Shown here: piece after piece, positions 44,980 to 56,362 of the stretch
How the letters are laid out: every line of letters starts with the position of its first letter
Numbering within the stretch: the stretch's first letter is position 1
NCBI RefSeq assembly: GCF_037893015.1
Contig: NC_133660.1
Location: 161,194,937 to 161,258,936 of the forward strand
From: Macrotis lagotis
Taxonomy: Eukaryota > Chordata > Mammalia > Peramelemorphia > Peramelidae
Reading direction: 5' to 3'
DNA: 64,000 nucleotides
Made by a program: the position numbers and the translations under genes
Notes under the pieces: model-generated
What the model was told of the DNA's origin: nothing
The model's input: only the letters and a program-made list of their open reading frames with translations
The model's database searches: none

Positions 44980-45014
44980 AAATGAGAAGGTTCAAATGAG
45001 CATTATAAGTATCA

Positions 45015-46157
45015 TTTTTCTATGCAGGAATATATGCAGTTCATCATCAAGTCCCTCATAATTTACCTTCTCCTCCAATCTCTATGCTCCACCCGAGTCC
45101 TGTATTTGAAGGTCAAACTTTCTGTTCAGCTCTGGTCATTTCAAGAGGAACATTTGAAATTTCCCCTGGTTCATTGAAAGTCCATCTTTTCACCTGGAAG
45201 AGGATGTTCAATTTTGCTGGGTAGTTGATTCTTGGTTGCATTCCAAGCTCTTTTGCCTTCTGGAATATTATATTCCAAGCCCTACAAGCTCTTAATGTAG
45301 TTGCTGCTGAGTCCTGTGTGATTCTGACTGCAGCTCCATAATATTTGAATTGTGTCCTTCTGGCTGCTTGTAATATTTTCTCTTTGACTTGGGAGTTCTG
45401 GAACTTGGCTATAATAGTCCTGGGGGTTGTTTTTTGGGGATCTCTTTCTCAGGGAGATTGGTGGATTCTCTCAATTTCTATTTTGCCCTCTGCTCCTAAG
45501 ATATCAGGGCAATTTTCCTGTAGGGATTCTTTAAAAATGAGGTCAAGGCTCTTTTCCTGATCATGACTTTCAGGTATTCCAATAATTTTTAATTTATCTT
45601 TTCTGAATCTGTTTTCCAGATCAGTTGTTTTTTCAATGAGATGTTTCACATTTTCTTCTAATTTTTTTCATTCTTTTGGTGTTGAAGTATTATGTCTTGA
45701 TTTCTTGCAAAGTCATCAGGTTCCTTTAGCTCCATTCTATATCTGAAGGATTTGTTTTCCTCAGAGAGCTTTCTTATCTCCTTTTCCATCTGGTTAATTT
45801 TCTTCTCAATAACTTTTTTGAACTGTTTTATCCATTTGACCTAAGCTGGTTTTTAACATGTTATTTTCTTCAGCATTTTTTTGGGATTTCCTTGACTAAG
45901 CTGCTGACTTCATGTTCATGTTTTTCCTGCATCTCTTTCATTTCTTTTCCCAATTTTTCTTCTATCTCCCTTACTTGATTTTCAAAATCTTTTTTGAGCT
46001 CTGTCATGGTATGAGTCCAACTTCTATTTTTCTTGAAGTCTTTAGATACAGAAGCTTGTACTTCCTCACCTTCAGATTGAGTATTCTGATCCTTCTTGGG
46101 ATCATAGACAAAGTATTTGTCAATGCTCAGTTTCCTTTTTTTCCCCTGTTTACTGAT
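45015..46157 (-). pseudogene. L1-type ORF1 of minus-strand half-L1
   Basis: Minus-strand ORF1 relic with the RRM part 'MKHLIEKTTDLENRFRKDKL' and 'KIIGIPESHDQEKSLD' at 45540-45650, and C-terminal landmarks near 45180-45300 (reverse of 'cacctggaagaggatgttca'). The position equivalent to the ATG at 53603 reads ATC (46153-46155), and frameshifts occur, so it is dead. Confidence 0.8.
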
Positions 46158-46917
46158 TCCCCCTGCCTGTGCCAGGTTTTGGGGAGCTTCCTGAGCTTTT
46201 TAGTTTTATTGGGACACCCCCACAAGGACCTCGGTGTGTGAGGCACTGACTGCTCTCCTAGTCTGTGAATGACCACAAGAGCACCCCTCTGCCACAGGGC
46301 TGAGGTGGGGAGGTCTCTATTCTATGGGGGGGCCTAGGCTGCAATCAGGATCTAAATGTGATCAGAGTCCCAGAATCCTGTTCCAGGGCCAGAGGACAGA
46401 CCTCGGAAGTCTCCCTCCATTCCTTTACCTTCAGTGGGCTGATCACTCAGGGAGCAGATGCCTGGAGGCTCCTGCTTGCCAGTTCCATGAGCCTGCTTCT
46501 GTTTCCTGGATCTGGGCTGTGGACTATGCTGAGTGTGCTAAGTGCTGTGACTGTGCTCAGGGCCTGGGCAGAGGTCTCCCTGCTGATCTTCCAAGTTGTG
46601 TTTGGTTCTCCCTGGGGTGCAGGTCAGGAAACTGCTTCTGCTGCTGGGAACCACAGCTCCCAGGCACCCTGGGGCTGTTCCCAGGAGGCTGAATTTTCTT
46701 CACTCTGGCCAGGCCACCCCTCTAATCCTGTGGAACAGTTTTTCTCCACTATTTTCCAGGTTACCTTGGACTGGAGAATTGTCTCAATGGATCTTTCTGT
46801 GGGGTCTATCTCTCGAAAATTTAGTTAGAGTCATAATTTTAAGATTTTTGAAATATTTTCGAGAGAACACCTAGGAGAGGCTCTTCTACTACCGCCATAT
46901 TAACTCTGCCCTGAAAC

Positions 46918-47115
46918 ATACTTTTTTACTGTATTTTTTGTGTCTTTAGTTTGTTTTCTTTCATAATATGACTACTATATGTTTTTCATGACAGCCTACA
47001 GATAACTATATCAAATTGCTTGCCTTTTTATGAAAGGGAAGAGAATTTGTAACTCAAAAGAAGAAAAAGTATGCTAAAAATTGCTTTTGTATATAATTGG
47101 GGAAAATATTAATTG
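46918..47115 (+). mobile_element. L1 3' end, truncated
   Basis: 'gtttgttttctttcataata', 'gtaactcaaaagaagaaaa' and 'tttgtatataattggggaaa' parallel 52400-52640. Diverged old copy. Confidence 0.65.
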
Positions 47116-47134
47116 AAAATTTTCTATATTTATT

Positions 47135-47365
47135 GATATAGTCATGTGGCAGGACCTGAGTTAGAATCCAGACATAGATGCTTACTAGCTGTATGACCCT
47201 GGGCAAGGTTCTTAACCTCTGTAAAAGTTTCCTTCATCTGCAAGATTAAAAAAAAAAGCCTCTTGGGTGGTTATGAAAATTAAATGTACTAAGTAAAAAC
47301 ACTTAGTACAGGGTCCACAATAAGCACTATAAAATTTCTGGCTATTATTACAAAGTGGATTTAAA
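47135..47365 (+). repeat. MIR-type SINE
   Basis: 'ggacctgagttagaatcc', 'tactagctgtatgaccctgg', 'gcaaggttcttaacctctg' and 'aataagcactataaaatttc' in MIR order. Confidence 0.75.
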
Positions 47366-49886
47366 CCACTAAACAAAGGTACAAGAGTAAAGAAAATAAC
47401 AGGGGAAATAAGCAGAGAGCAAGGACTCCAATATGCAATCTGACTGGATCATACCTCTCCCTATAGGAAGACCCTTCTATCTGGGCCTTTGACAACCGAT
47501 AGAGTAATTCCCTCAGTGAGAACTAACAATGTAGAATGATCATGGATCTAGAAGATTCACCCAGTCTTTCATATTTCACTTGAAACTAACCATTTCCAGT
47601 TGAGTATGATTAAGAGAAAGTATGAAATAAGCATATTGATTTCATGGCTGCCAAAAAGTGGAGGACATGATGAAACCAAGGTTATAGGCCAGAGGGATGC
47701 ATTAGAGAATATCTGTCAAAGACATCCATGCCTTCTCCTCCTACTTTGATACTTTCATCAGCTGCTTGAACCATCTTCACCAGGGGATTGGAAGAAGAGG
47801 TATCAAGTAATGTTAACACATGGTCAGAGTAAGCTAGATGAAGAGAGCTGAGTCACTCCAATTTAGTGGTAGTAGTCCATCATGAGCATAATGTGCTTAG
47901 GAAAACTGAGGAGGAAGAATGGAGTTTTCTGACAATAATAATACACTGGTCACTACTTGGGAGTCTTAGGACAGATTCAGTGGCTTGTGGAAAGCAACTC
48001 AGATCCAGTTAAGTTTCCTGGGTATGGGAAGGATAAGACTGTTTTGTTCTAACCCTCGTGAGGCCATTACTGAAATAAGATTTTCTCTGTCTCTTCCAGT
48101 AAAACATTTGGGATGGTAAGCTAAAAACCCAGTGCAGGACCTGTGTTTTGTTCCCTTTGGCTATGTTGTTTACTGTAGCTACACTTCACTACAGTGACAA
48201 CCTGATTAAGTTGAATAAATGTGTTGTGTTTGAAATTTGAGATAAAATGAGGCACAACATTCCAAGTAAATTCAGTTTTATTGATAAAGCACAAATTTAT
48301 CAATAAATAGCTTCTTAGCTTCCCCAGTTATGGGGTTAACACTTTTTTTAGAATTTTTAGGGAAGAACAGAACAAAAAACCAAGTTGTATAGGAGGGGGA
48401 GACAACATGATTGGGTACATCACAAAGAGTGGGCTATCAACTATGTGGGACTATTAACCACCCCTCTCTGTCATTAAAAATACTTGATTGATTTATGAAA
48501 TTCATCTGCATATTGCAGATCTCTATAATGGACCTGAGTTAACAAACTCTCTAGTGCCTAAAAAGATTTGTTGAAGAGATAAGATTCTCCTTAATTGTCC
48601 AAGATAGGCAAGGATGGACAATATATCTTGTGGAAACATATTAGGTCAGTCTGTAGGCTTCTACAGATAACAGACAGATGTTCTGAGATTTCCACAGGAA
48701 TGGAAGATAAATCTTTTCCCTTTAATTTCAATGACTTATATACAGACTGAATTTTAAACTGACTCAGAGGGAAAAGCTTAACAAAAGACATAGAAAGTTA
48801 ACTTAGGTATATACAAGAATTGATTATAACATGAAATCAATGCATCATAGGGTCAATTATAAGTTGAATTAATTTGAATTTCCCATGTGATCATAAATTC
48901 ATGTGATTTTCTGGAATAGCCTAGACTACATTTATATATGATGATTTCCTGAGAGTCTACCCTTATCAACTTTATGTATAATTAAGAGTCCCAGATATAA
49001 AGACTTCAATAAAAATCTTGTTGCCATAGGCTTCCCTTCTTTCCCAATCTATCATCTGTTATCAACCTCTTAAAATTTATTCAGTTCTTTACCCTTATTT
49101 TCAACAATATTTTCTTATAAACCTTATATCTACATAACATAAAATTGGTATTCCTTCAACATGAAGATCTAAAGATAGAATTAAATTACCTTAGATATAG
49201 TTTTCCAAGAATAATTCACTACTTTGCTTTTCTCTCTTTTTCATTTGTGTGGTTTTATCTAAAGTAAAATTTACGTGTGTCTTGAAATTTTGAAAATATA
49301 AAGCCTGTGCAAAAATGCTATTGTAGAAATTTCTGGAGCGATCTTATCAAACTTTTTGCTGTTTTCAAGCAGTTCTAAGACACCTATATGGACCAAAAAA
49401 CTGATTTTATATGACACTGTTCATACATAAAGAAAGGCTGGTGAAAATGTGATGCTTTGGGGTTAAAACTCATCCCTTGTGTGACATCCAAAACAAAAAT
49501 GACATTTCAAGCTGTCCAAGAGAGCTTGGTCTTTCTTATCAATGTATAATTGTTTACAATAATGCAGTATCTAGCTTTTTAAAAGTAACTGGTATAGGAA
49601 CAAAATTACCTATTTTAAGAAAGATAAAGTCACCTGTGTGCACTATGAGGAGAAAGGGAGAAAAATATTGGCAAACAGAGGGAACACTGACCTTATTAGA
49701 AAAGAAAATATATAAAGCACACAAGAAAATAAAAGAGTTCACACTTCAGGCTCACAATGGCATGGTCTCATTCACTTAAAAGGAAGATGCACATTTCTTT
49801 TTTTTTTTTTTTTTTGGTGAGAGTGGAGGAGAATGTTGGAGTCTAGAAATACACAATCAAAAAGTGATCAGAAGAAACCAATGCCG
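47366..49886. other. Intergenic downstream of THEGL
   Basis: No confident repeat or gene. It contains a 100-codon + strand open frame at 49477-49779 without recognisable family features and a T18 run at about 49798-49815. I scanned the minus strand for another THEG-repeat exon and saw none. Confidence 0.45.
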
Positions 49887-49892
49887 TTTAAT
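49887..49892 (-). promoter_or_regulatory. THEGL: Possible THEGL poly(A) signal
   Basis: ATTAAA on the minus strand, about 120 bases after the THEGL stop codon. It is the only canonical or near-canonical signal in the first 300 bases downstream. No expression evidence supports it here. Confidence 0.35.
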
Positions 49893-50011
49893 CATTACAG
49901 TGATTTTTCCCCAAGGTCTCTGAGTATTTCCTGGCAGAACAGGAGAGTCAGACATCATAAGAGGGAAATGAAGACCCATAATTGGTGTTGGAAGTATTCT
50001 ATTCTGATTAA

Positions 50012-50126
50012 TCAACGTCTAATAGGCTCTGCCAATTTCGCTAATCTCGGTGAACATATCGCGACTTTTGCAGCATCCTTAACTTTAAAGACATCTAGAT
50101 TACTAGAATTCACAATCAAAGGAGTT
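50012..50126 (-). CDS. THEGL: THEGL terminal coding exon (THEG repeat)
   Basis: THEGL (SPMAP2L, theg spermatid protein like) is a testis-biased protein made of THEG repeats; its molecular role is not well established. The exon follows the acceptor 'tttatttcag' and contributes one base that completes the split AGA codon from the exon at 55384-55559. It then encodes 37 residues, TPLIVNSSNLDVFKVKD, AAKVAIC and SPRLAKLAEPIRR, and TGA at 50012-50014. SPR-x3-LA-x-P is the repeat signature shared with both upstream exons. The phase match (2/1) across a 5.26-kb intron is strong support. CpG-bearing codons contrast with the AT-rich flanks. It is too short to stand out as an open frame, and a + strand frame of 100 codons across it is its shadow. 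Confidence 0.88.
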
Positions 50127-50402
50127 CTGAAATAAAGCAAAAGGAAAAATCAATAACATTTTAGAAAGAAAACTGGAAATTTCTCAGTAGTATAACACTA
50201 CAACAAACTAAATGACCTAAGTAAGTAAAATTTAGTTCTCTTTTATTATTGAGAAATAACTACCATGCCTATCCTAGCTGGGTTCATGAATAAACAGAGC
50301 TCTACAAAGGTAGTATGCACTTATAAGCAAACAGAGCCCCTGTCCTAAGTTACCACCCAGTTCCCCTTATCTTTCTGGGGGGAGGATGACTTGATTATTT
50401 TA

Positions 50403-50560
50403 TTTTGGTTTTGGTTTTTCTTTTTACAAGGCAATGGGGTTAAGTGACTTGTTCAAAGTCACACAGCTAGGCAATTATTAAGTGTCTGAGGCTGGATTTG
50501 AACTCAGGTCCTCCTGACTCTAGGTCTGGTACTCAATCCATTATGCCACCTAACTGCCCC
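50403..50560 (-). repeat. tRNA-derived marsupial SINE
   Basis: Antisense copy in the last THEGL intron. Head 'atgccacctaactgcccc', target duplication ttgattatttta at 50391-50402 and 50565-50576. Confidence 0.93.
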
Positions 50561-50739
50561 TGATTTGATTATTTTAAAGAATAATTTTGGCCTATGATTT
50601 CATTGAAGGAGGGAATTCTTAGAAAAGAAATTCTATCATCTAGTAAAATCTCCAAATTACTAGCCTTACATTGTTGCCTGGCAGTAGTTGTTGCTGATGT
50701 TGTTGCTTGACTTTCCTACTATGATATCAAAAAGATGCT

Positions 50740-50835
50740 TGAGGTTACTGAGAGTTGAAAGGACTTGTCCAGGGTCATGAAGCCAATATGAATCAAGAGT
50801 AGGATCTGAATCTATATATCATACTGTTTCTAAAA
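50740..50835 (-). repeat. MIR fragment
   Basis: 'gttgaaaggacttgtccagg' and 'gagtaggatctgaatctata' fit antisense MIR. Lies in the THEGL intron. Confidence 0.5.
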
Positions 50836-51239
50836 TTGCACCCCTCTTCCCTACTCATAATTATGTACATAATTAGGTTCTCATCCAAAAATTATGATCT
50901 ACTTTTTTCTCAGGACCCTTGAACTATAATGCCCTTCAATACTGTTTTAGACAATTAGACTTTAGAGAAAAGTTTATAGCCTGGAATCCAATCAGTCTTC
51001 CTTACTCTGCCAGTCCACTGGACTGATGACTGATGACTCAGTTGTGAATCTGAACCACTTGATTCTTTCCCCTGCCATATCTTCTTCTAAGAAAGCATGC
51101 CCCATACCAGACCTAAAACTATATTATAATGAGGAAGTCATCAAAACTGTCTGGCATTGGTTAAGAAATATAGAAGTAGATCAGTAGAATATATTAGATT
51201 CAAAAGACATAGTAATAAATACAGTAAAAATTAAGTATA

Positions 51240-52650
51240 ATAAAAAATAATTTTTTTGATTTGATAAACTCAAAGACTCTAGTTTCTGGGAAAAGAACTC
51301 ACTATTTGACTGGGAAAACAATAAAATAGTATGGCAAAAACTAGGCATAGACCATCATCTCATACCCTATACCAAGATAAGATAGAAATGAGTACAGGAT
51401 TTAGACCTAAAGAGTAATACCATAAGCCAATTTGGAGGTAAAAAAGGAATAGTTTATCTGTCATATGGAATGGGGAGAAGTTTATGACCAAAGAAGAGAT
51501 AAGGAATATAATAAATTACAAAATGGATGATTTTGACTACATTAAATTAAAAAAATTTTGCACAAACAAAACCAATGTAACCAAGATAAGAAGAAATGCA
51601 GAAAGATGGGAAACAATTTTCACAGCTAGTGTTTCTGATAAAAGACTCATTTCTAAAATATTTACAGAACTGAGTCAAATTTATAAGAATACAAGTCATT
51701 CTCCAATTGATAAATGATCAAAGGATAGGAACAAGTTTCAGATGAAAAAAATTAAAAGTTATCTAGTTATGAAAAAATATTCCAACTCATCATTGATTAG
51801 AAAAATGCAAATTAAAACAACTCTACCACCTCATATCTATCAGATTGGTTAAAATAACAAAAAAGGAAAATGATCAATGTTGGAGAGGATGTAGGTAAAG
51901 TGGGACATTAATGCATTGTTGATAGAGCTGTGAAGTGATCCAACCATTCTGTAGAGCAATTTGGAACTATGCCCAAAAGGTAGTTAAACTCTACACATAC
52001 AAATACCACTTTGATACAGCAATACCATTAACAGGTCTATATTCAAAAAAGATTGAGGAATGACCAAACAAGCTATGGTATTATGAATGTTATAGAGTAC
52101 TTTTGTATTGTAAGAAATTATCGGGGTGGGGGGGGGGCTTCAGAAAAACCTGGAAAGATTTGCATGAACTGATGCTAAGTGAAATAAGTAGAACCAGGAG
52201 AACATTGTACATATTAATAGTAAAAATGTGTGTTGACAAAACTATGATGGATGCCAGTCCTCACAGCAGTTCAGTGATCCGAACAATTCTGAGAGACTGA
52301 GATATAGAAGAATACTATCCACATCCAGAGGGGAAAAAACTATGGATTCTGAGTACAGAGTAAAGCATACTTTGTTCACTTTTAAAAACTTGTTTTTTAT
52401 GCTTTTTCTTTCTTTCTCTTGTTTTTTCCTCCCCTTAGTTCTAATTCTTCTTTCACAACATGACCAATATGGAAGTATGTTAAATGCAATTGGACATGTA
52501 CAAGCTATATCAGATTGTTTGCTGCCATGGGGAAATGGGAGAGAAGGAAAGGTGGTAGAAAAACGTGGAACTCAAAAACTTGCAAAAGGATGAATGTTAA
52601 AAACTATCTTTGCATGTAGTTGGAAAAAATTAATAAAAGAGAAAAAATAT
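51240..52650 (+). mobile_element. L1, ORF2 C-terminus and 3' end
   Basis: 5'-truncated L1 of about 1.4 kb in the THEGL intron, opposite to the gene. Landmarks: 'NKIVWQKLGIDHHLIPYTKI' near 51320, 'DDFDYIKLKKFCTNKT' at 51530, 'ERWETIFTASVSDKRLISKI' at 51602, 'CWRGC'-equivalent region at 51880, and a 3' tail at 52540-52645. Frameshifts and stops throughout; a G9 run at 52128 breaks the frame. Confidence 0.88.
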
Positions 52651-52889
52651 AATGTGAATGTGAAAAGAAAAAAATTAATTCATTTAATTCATCATCAATC
52701 AGAATGAATGCTATATAGAAGAGAAACTTTTAGGAAACTTATATCTTTCTTTTCCAGAATTCAAATCATCTATTCCATTTTCATTAATATTATGAACAGT
52801 CTTAATGTTCTTATTGGATTGGTCTAATATGGTTGAGTTTGTTTTGTAGATTAAAATAATAAAATCTAAAATGTAGTAACTTGCTTAAA
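52651..52889. other. THEGL: THEGL intron, nothing recognised
   Basis: AT-rich, with no repeat recognised. Confidence 0.4.
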
Positions 52890-52920
52890 AAATCCACAGT
52901 TTGGAAAAGAAGAGATGACA

Positions 52921-54979
52921 GGGGGCAGAGCCAAGATGGCAACAAGAACAGATCATGTCTTAGGTGCTCTCTCATAAAACTCATAAGCTAAGGACTCTAA
53001 CTAAATTTTCAAGAGACAGAACCCACAGAGGGACCCAATGAGGCAGTTCTCCTACTCAAGGTAACCTGGAAAAGAGCAGAAAGGCTCTGCTCCTGGAGGC
53101 AGCCCCAGGGCACTGGGAGCCACAGCTCACAGCAGTGGGGGGAGTTTCCTGAGCTGCACCCCAGGGAGCACCGGGCACAAATTGGGGGAACAGCGGGGGG
53201 ACCTCTGCCAGAGAGAGCACGTGAAGCCCAGGACTCGGGGCACACAGAGAGCAGCATGTCCAGTGCAGCCTAGTTCCAGGAACAGAAGCGGGCGGAGCCT
53301 GTAAGCAGGAGCTCCCAGGGCATGAGTCCATTGAACATAGGGAGGGGAGTGAAGAGAGACTGCAGAGCTCTGTCCTCTGCCCCTGGAACAGGACTCTGGG
53401 GCTCTGACCACATTCAGATCCTGATCACAATCTAGGCTCCCCCATAGAATAGCAGCCCCCCCCACCTCAGCCCTGTGGCAGAGGAGGGCGCATATGGTTA
53501 TTCACAGACCAGGAGGGAGGACAGAGCCTCACATACTGAGACCCTCGTGGGAATGTCCCAAAAGCTCAGAAAGCACCCCAAAAACAGGCTTAGGCTGGGA
53601 AAATGAGCAAGCAGAGAAAAAAGAGGAACACCATTGAGAAATATTTTGCAAATGAGCCCAAGGATCAAAATACTCAGTCTGAAGATGAGGAAGCACAAGC
53701 TCCTGCATCTAAAGACTCCAAGAAAAACAGAAATTGGGCTCAGGCTATGACAGAGCTCAAAAAAAAGACTTTGAAAAATCAAATGAGGGAGTTAGAAGAA
53801 AAACTGGGAAAAGAAATGAGAGAGATGCAGGAAAAACATGAAAATGAAGTCAGCAGCTTAGTCAAGGAAATCCAAAAAAATGCTGAAGAAAATAGCATGC
53901 TAAAAACCAGCTTAGGTCAAATGGATAAAACAGTTCAAAAAGTTATTGAGGAGAAGAATGCTTAAAAAACAAATTGACCAGATGGAAAAAGAGATAAGAA
54001 AACTCTCTGAGGAGAACAAATCCTTCAGACAAAGAATAGAATTCAGGGAGATTGATGAATTTACCAGAAATCAGGAATCAATACTTCAAAACCAAAAAAA
54101 TGAAAAATTAGAAATTAGAAAATATGAAATATCTCATTAAAAAAACAACTGATATGGAAAACAAACTTAGGAAAGATAATTTAAAAATTATTGGAATACT
54201 TGAAAGTCATGATCAGGAAAAGAGCCTTGACATCATTTTCAAAGAATTACTACAGGAAAATTGCCCTGATATTCTAGAAGCAGAGGGCAAAATAGAAATG
54301 GAGAAAATCCACTGATCCTCCTGAGAAAGAGATCCCCAAAAAACAACCCCTAGGAATATTATAAAGTTCCAGAACTCCCAAGTCAAAGAGAAAATGTTAC
54401 AAGCAGCCAGAAGGACACAGTTCAAATACAGTGGAGCTGCAGTCAGGATCACACAGGACTTAGCAGCAGCTACATTGGAAGCTCATAGGGCATGGAATAT
54501 AATATACTGGAAGGCAAAAGAGCTTAGAATGCAGCCAAGAATGAACTACCCAGCAAGGCTGAATGTCTTCTTCCAGGGAAAAAGATGGACTTTCAATGAA
54601 TCAGGGGAATTTCAAATGTTCCTGTTGGAATGGCCAGAGCTGAACAGAAGGTTTGATCTTCAGATACAGGACTCAGGTGAAGCACAGAGATTGGAGAAGA
54701 GGGGGAAAATATGAGGGACTAAATGATGATGAACTGTATGTATTCCTGCATAGAAAAATGACACTGATAATACTCATATGAACCTTCTCAGTTAATAGGG
54801 CAGGTAGAGGAAGCTTTTATAGTTGAAGCACAGGAGAAAGCAGAATTCAAAGATAAAATATGGTGTAAAAATGGAGTCAATAGAAAAAAAAGGGAAATGT
54901 AATGGGAGAAAGAAAAAAGGAGAGGGGGGAATAGGCCAAGGTATTTCATATAATAAGATTTTTCTTTATTACAAAAAAA
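52921..54979 (+). mobile_element. ORF1-only half-L1 (HAL1-like) element
   Basis: About 2.06 kb. L1-type start 'gggggcagagccaagatggc' at 52921, 5'UTR to 53602, ORF1 53603-54714, then only 265 bp of 3' region and an A tail. No ORF2 or remnant of it. Its 3' region matches that of the minus-strand half-L1 (44700-45060), so the ORF1-to-3' junction is a family property and not a private deletion. The left flank is aaatccacagtttg (52890-52903) plus 17 extra bases; the right flank is the same 14-mer at 54983-54996. Confidence 0.82.
53603..54714 (+). pseudogene. L1-type ORF1 of the half-L1 (broken)
   Basis: Best preserved ORF1 here. It starts MSKQRKKRNTIEKYFA, then charged linker and coiled coil (53740-53960), RRM landmark 'KLRKDNLKIIGILESHD' near 54165, and C-terminal domain 'MNYPARLNVFFQGKRWTFN' near 54540, ending at 54714. 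Frameshifts near 53955, 54120 and 54315-54395 interrupt it. The coiled coil plus RRM plus C-terminal order is that of L1 ORF1p, the RNA-binding half of the L1 particle. Confidence 0.85.
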
Positions 54980-54996
54980 AAGAAATCCACAGTTTG

Positions 54997-55149
54997 GGGG
55001 CAGCTAGGTGGCGCAGTTGGATAAAGCACCGGCCCTGGATTCAGGAGTACCTGGGTTCAAATCCCGTCTCAGACACTTAATAATTACCTAGCTGTGTGGC
55101 CTTGAGCAAGCCACTTAACCCCATTTGCCTTGCAAAAACCTAAAAAAAA
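54997..55149 (+). repeat. tRNA-derived marsupial SINE
   Basis: Young copy 'ggggcagctaggtggcgcag' to 'gcaaaaacctaaaaaaaaa'. Target duplication aaatccacagtttg exact at 54983-54996 and 55150-55163. That 14-mer was already the target of the half-L1. Confidence 0.95.
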
Positions 55150-55383
55150 AAATCCACAGTTTGAATAAAAACTGTTTTCTGACTCCCAGGCAATACTGGG
55201 TCCTCTGAATCTTAAACAAGTTAAGTATTTCATTCTAAAGTGGCTAATGGCATAACTAGGTGATTGTAAAAGAAAATAAGATTTCTTTGAAAATGTTTCA
55301 TTTATAGAAATTTTTGCCTTATTAACACCTCTCCCCTTCTCAACTCATTTCTCCTCTTTTTCTCTTGGTATATGCATACATAC

Positions 55384-55559
55384 CTTGGATTGGGTGTAGC
55401 TAGTACTTCAATCCTAGGTGATGGAACATATTTTAGAGCAGATCGTGATACTGGCTGCTGAACTGGACGCATTGGGAGATAATCATCATGCACGGTTTTA
55501 GCTTTAGCTAAAAATTGTGTACGAGGGCTTGGTTTAGCTGACATGGCAGCAATGGATAC
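55384..55559 (-). CDS. THEGL: THEGL penultimate coding exon, two THEG repeats
   Basis: Internal exon of 176 bases with consensus sites: acceptor 'tttcttcaaag' before 55559 and donor 'aag|gtatgt' after 55384. Phase 0 at the start, phase 2 at the end. It encodes VSIAAMSAKPSPRTQFLAKA, KTVHDDYLPMRPVQQPVSRS and ALKYVPSPRIEVLATPNP plus two bases of a split Arg codon. Two THEG-type units, SPRTQFLAKAK and SPRIEVLATPN, are 36 residues apart. The upstream exon joins in frame. The function inferred from the family is a sperm or spermatid protein; the sequence shows no catalytic motif. An open frame starting at the internal ATG should not be taken as the gene start. Confidence 0.9.
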
Positions 55560-55899
55560 CTTTGAAGAAAAACAACAGCATAAAACATGATCAGCTGATA
55601 TTTAGTAAGTACCCAACAACTCTGGATTGTATGCCCAGGAACCTTTTCTTTCCATATGATACTCTTCTAAGAGTTTCTTTTTAGAGAGGTAGGGTTAGGA
55701 TTTATAAAATGACAAAGTTGCAAGAGAAATAAAAGACCATCTAGTTCAACTGGAGTATAGAGATCATAAATCATACATAATTTATATAAAGCAGTTATTT
55801 TTGTGCTATTTATGTCATATTATATAGAAAATATATAAAAAGTATTTATATTGAATAAATAAATCTAGAACAAGAGATCAAAGTGATTGCTAGCCCAAA
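55560..55899. other. THEGL: THEGL intron, nothing recognised
   Basis: AT-rich, including a run of TATA-type sequence at 55760-55860. No repeat recognised. Confidence 0.45.
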
Positions 55900-56012
55900 A
55901 ACCTCATTATACAAATGAAAAACCTGAGACTGAGAGATCAAGTGACTTGCCTGGGGTCAAATAGCCAGGAAAAGGCAGAGCTAGGATTTGAACTCAGATC
56001 CTTTCTCACCCA
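55900..56012 (-). repeat. MIR-type SINE fragment
   Basis: 'ctcattatacaaatgaaaaa', 'caagtgacttgcctggggtc' and 'aggatttgaactcagatcc' in antisense MIR order. Confidence 0.7.
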
Positions 56013-56019
56013 ATCCATA

Positions 56020-56362
56020 CATCTCTTTCCTTCTATGTTGGTTAATTGGTGTGATCCTCTTCAATACCAAGACTAGAAGTACCTTCAACAAGAAGTAACC
56101 CACCCTCTTCTTGAAAATTTTCAGTGTTGGGGTTAGAGGAAGAAGTTCATTCTATTTTTAGAAAGTTCTCATTGTCATGAATGAAGTCTTCTTTTCTTAT
56201 ATTAAGCCTAAACCTTTCTCTGTAATTTCCACTTATTGCTCTGAGACCAAGCAGGGAAAAAAATAAAATCTAAACGCTCACACTTCAGCTTATCATGGTT
56301 CCTCTAAGTCTTCTCTTCAAGCTAAACATTCCAAGTTCCTTCAACTGACCTTCCTTGTTTTG
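56020..56362 (-). mobile_element. CR1/L3-type LINE 3' part, left portion
   Basis: Antisense CR1/L3 landmarks: 'gaaagttctcattgtcatg', 'aatttccacttattgctctg', 'ctaagtcttctcttcaagct' and 'aaacattccaagttccttca'. It is split by a hAT-like transposon and resumes at 57342. Confidence 0.7.

Larger units (their letters stand above)
43490..46917 (-). mobile_element. ORF1-only half-L1 element, minus strand
   Basis: The 5' end is at 46917 (minus strand 'agggcagagttaatatggcg'), then 5'UTR to about 46157, ORF1 to about 45015, and a long 3' region to the L1-family tail at 43497-43945. The segment after ORF1 (44700-45060) matches 54715-54900 of the other half-L1. No reverse transcriptase is seen anywhere in between. 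Two SINEs (44265, 44830) and a TA repeat are inserted. The part 43946-44690 is assigned by continuity and is less certain than the rest. Confidence 0.7.

Noticed and set aside
46324-46874. + strand frames of 122, 156 and 92 codons
   Set aside because: Antisense to the 5'UTR of the minus-strand half-L1; no protein family resemblance.
49477-49779. 100-codon + strand frame considered as a transposase or host gene
   Set aside because: No motif, no splice context and composition like the AT-rich flank. It lies just downstream of THEGL.
49833-50135. 100-codon + strand open frame
   Set aside because: Shadow of the terminal THEGL exon on the other strand; no family features.
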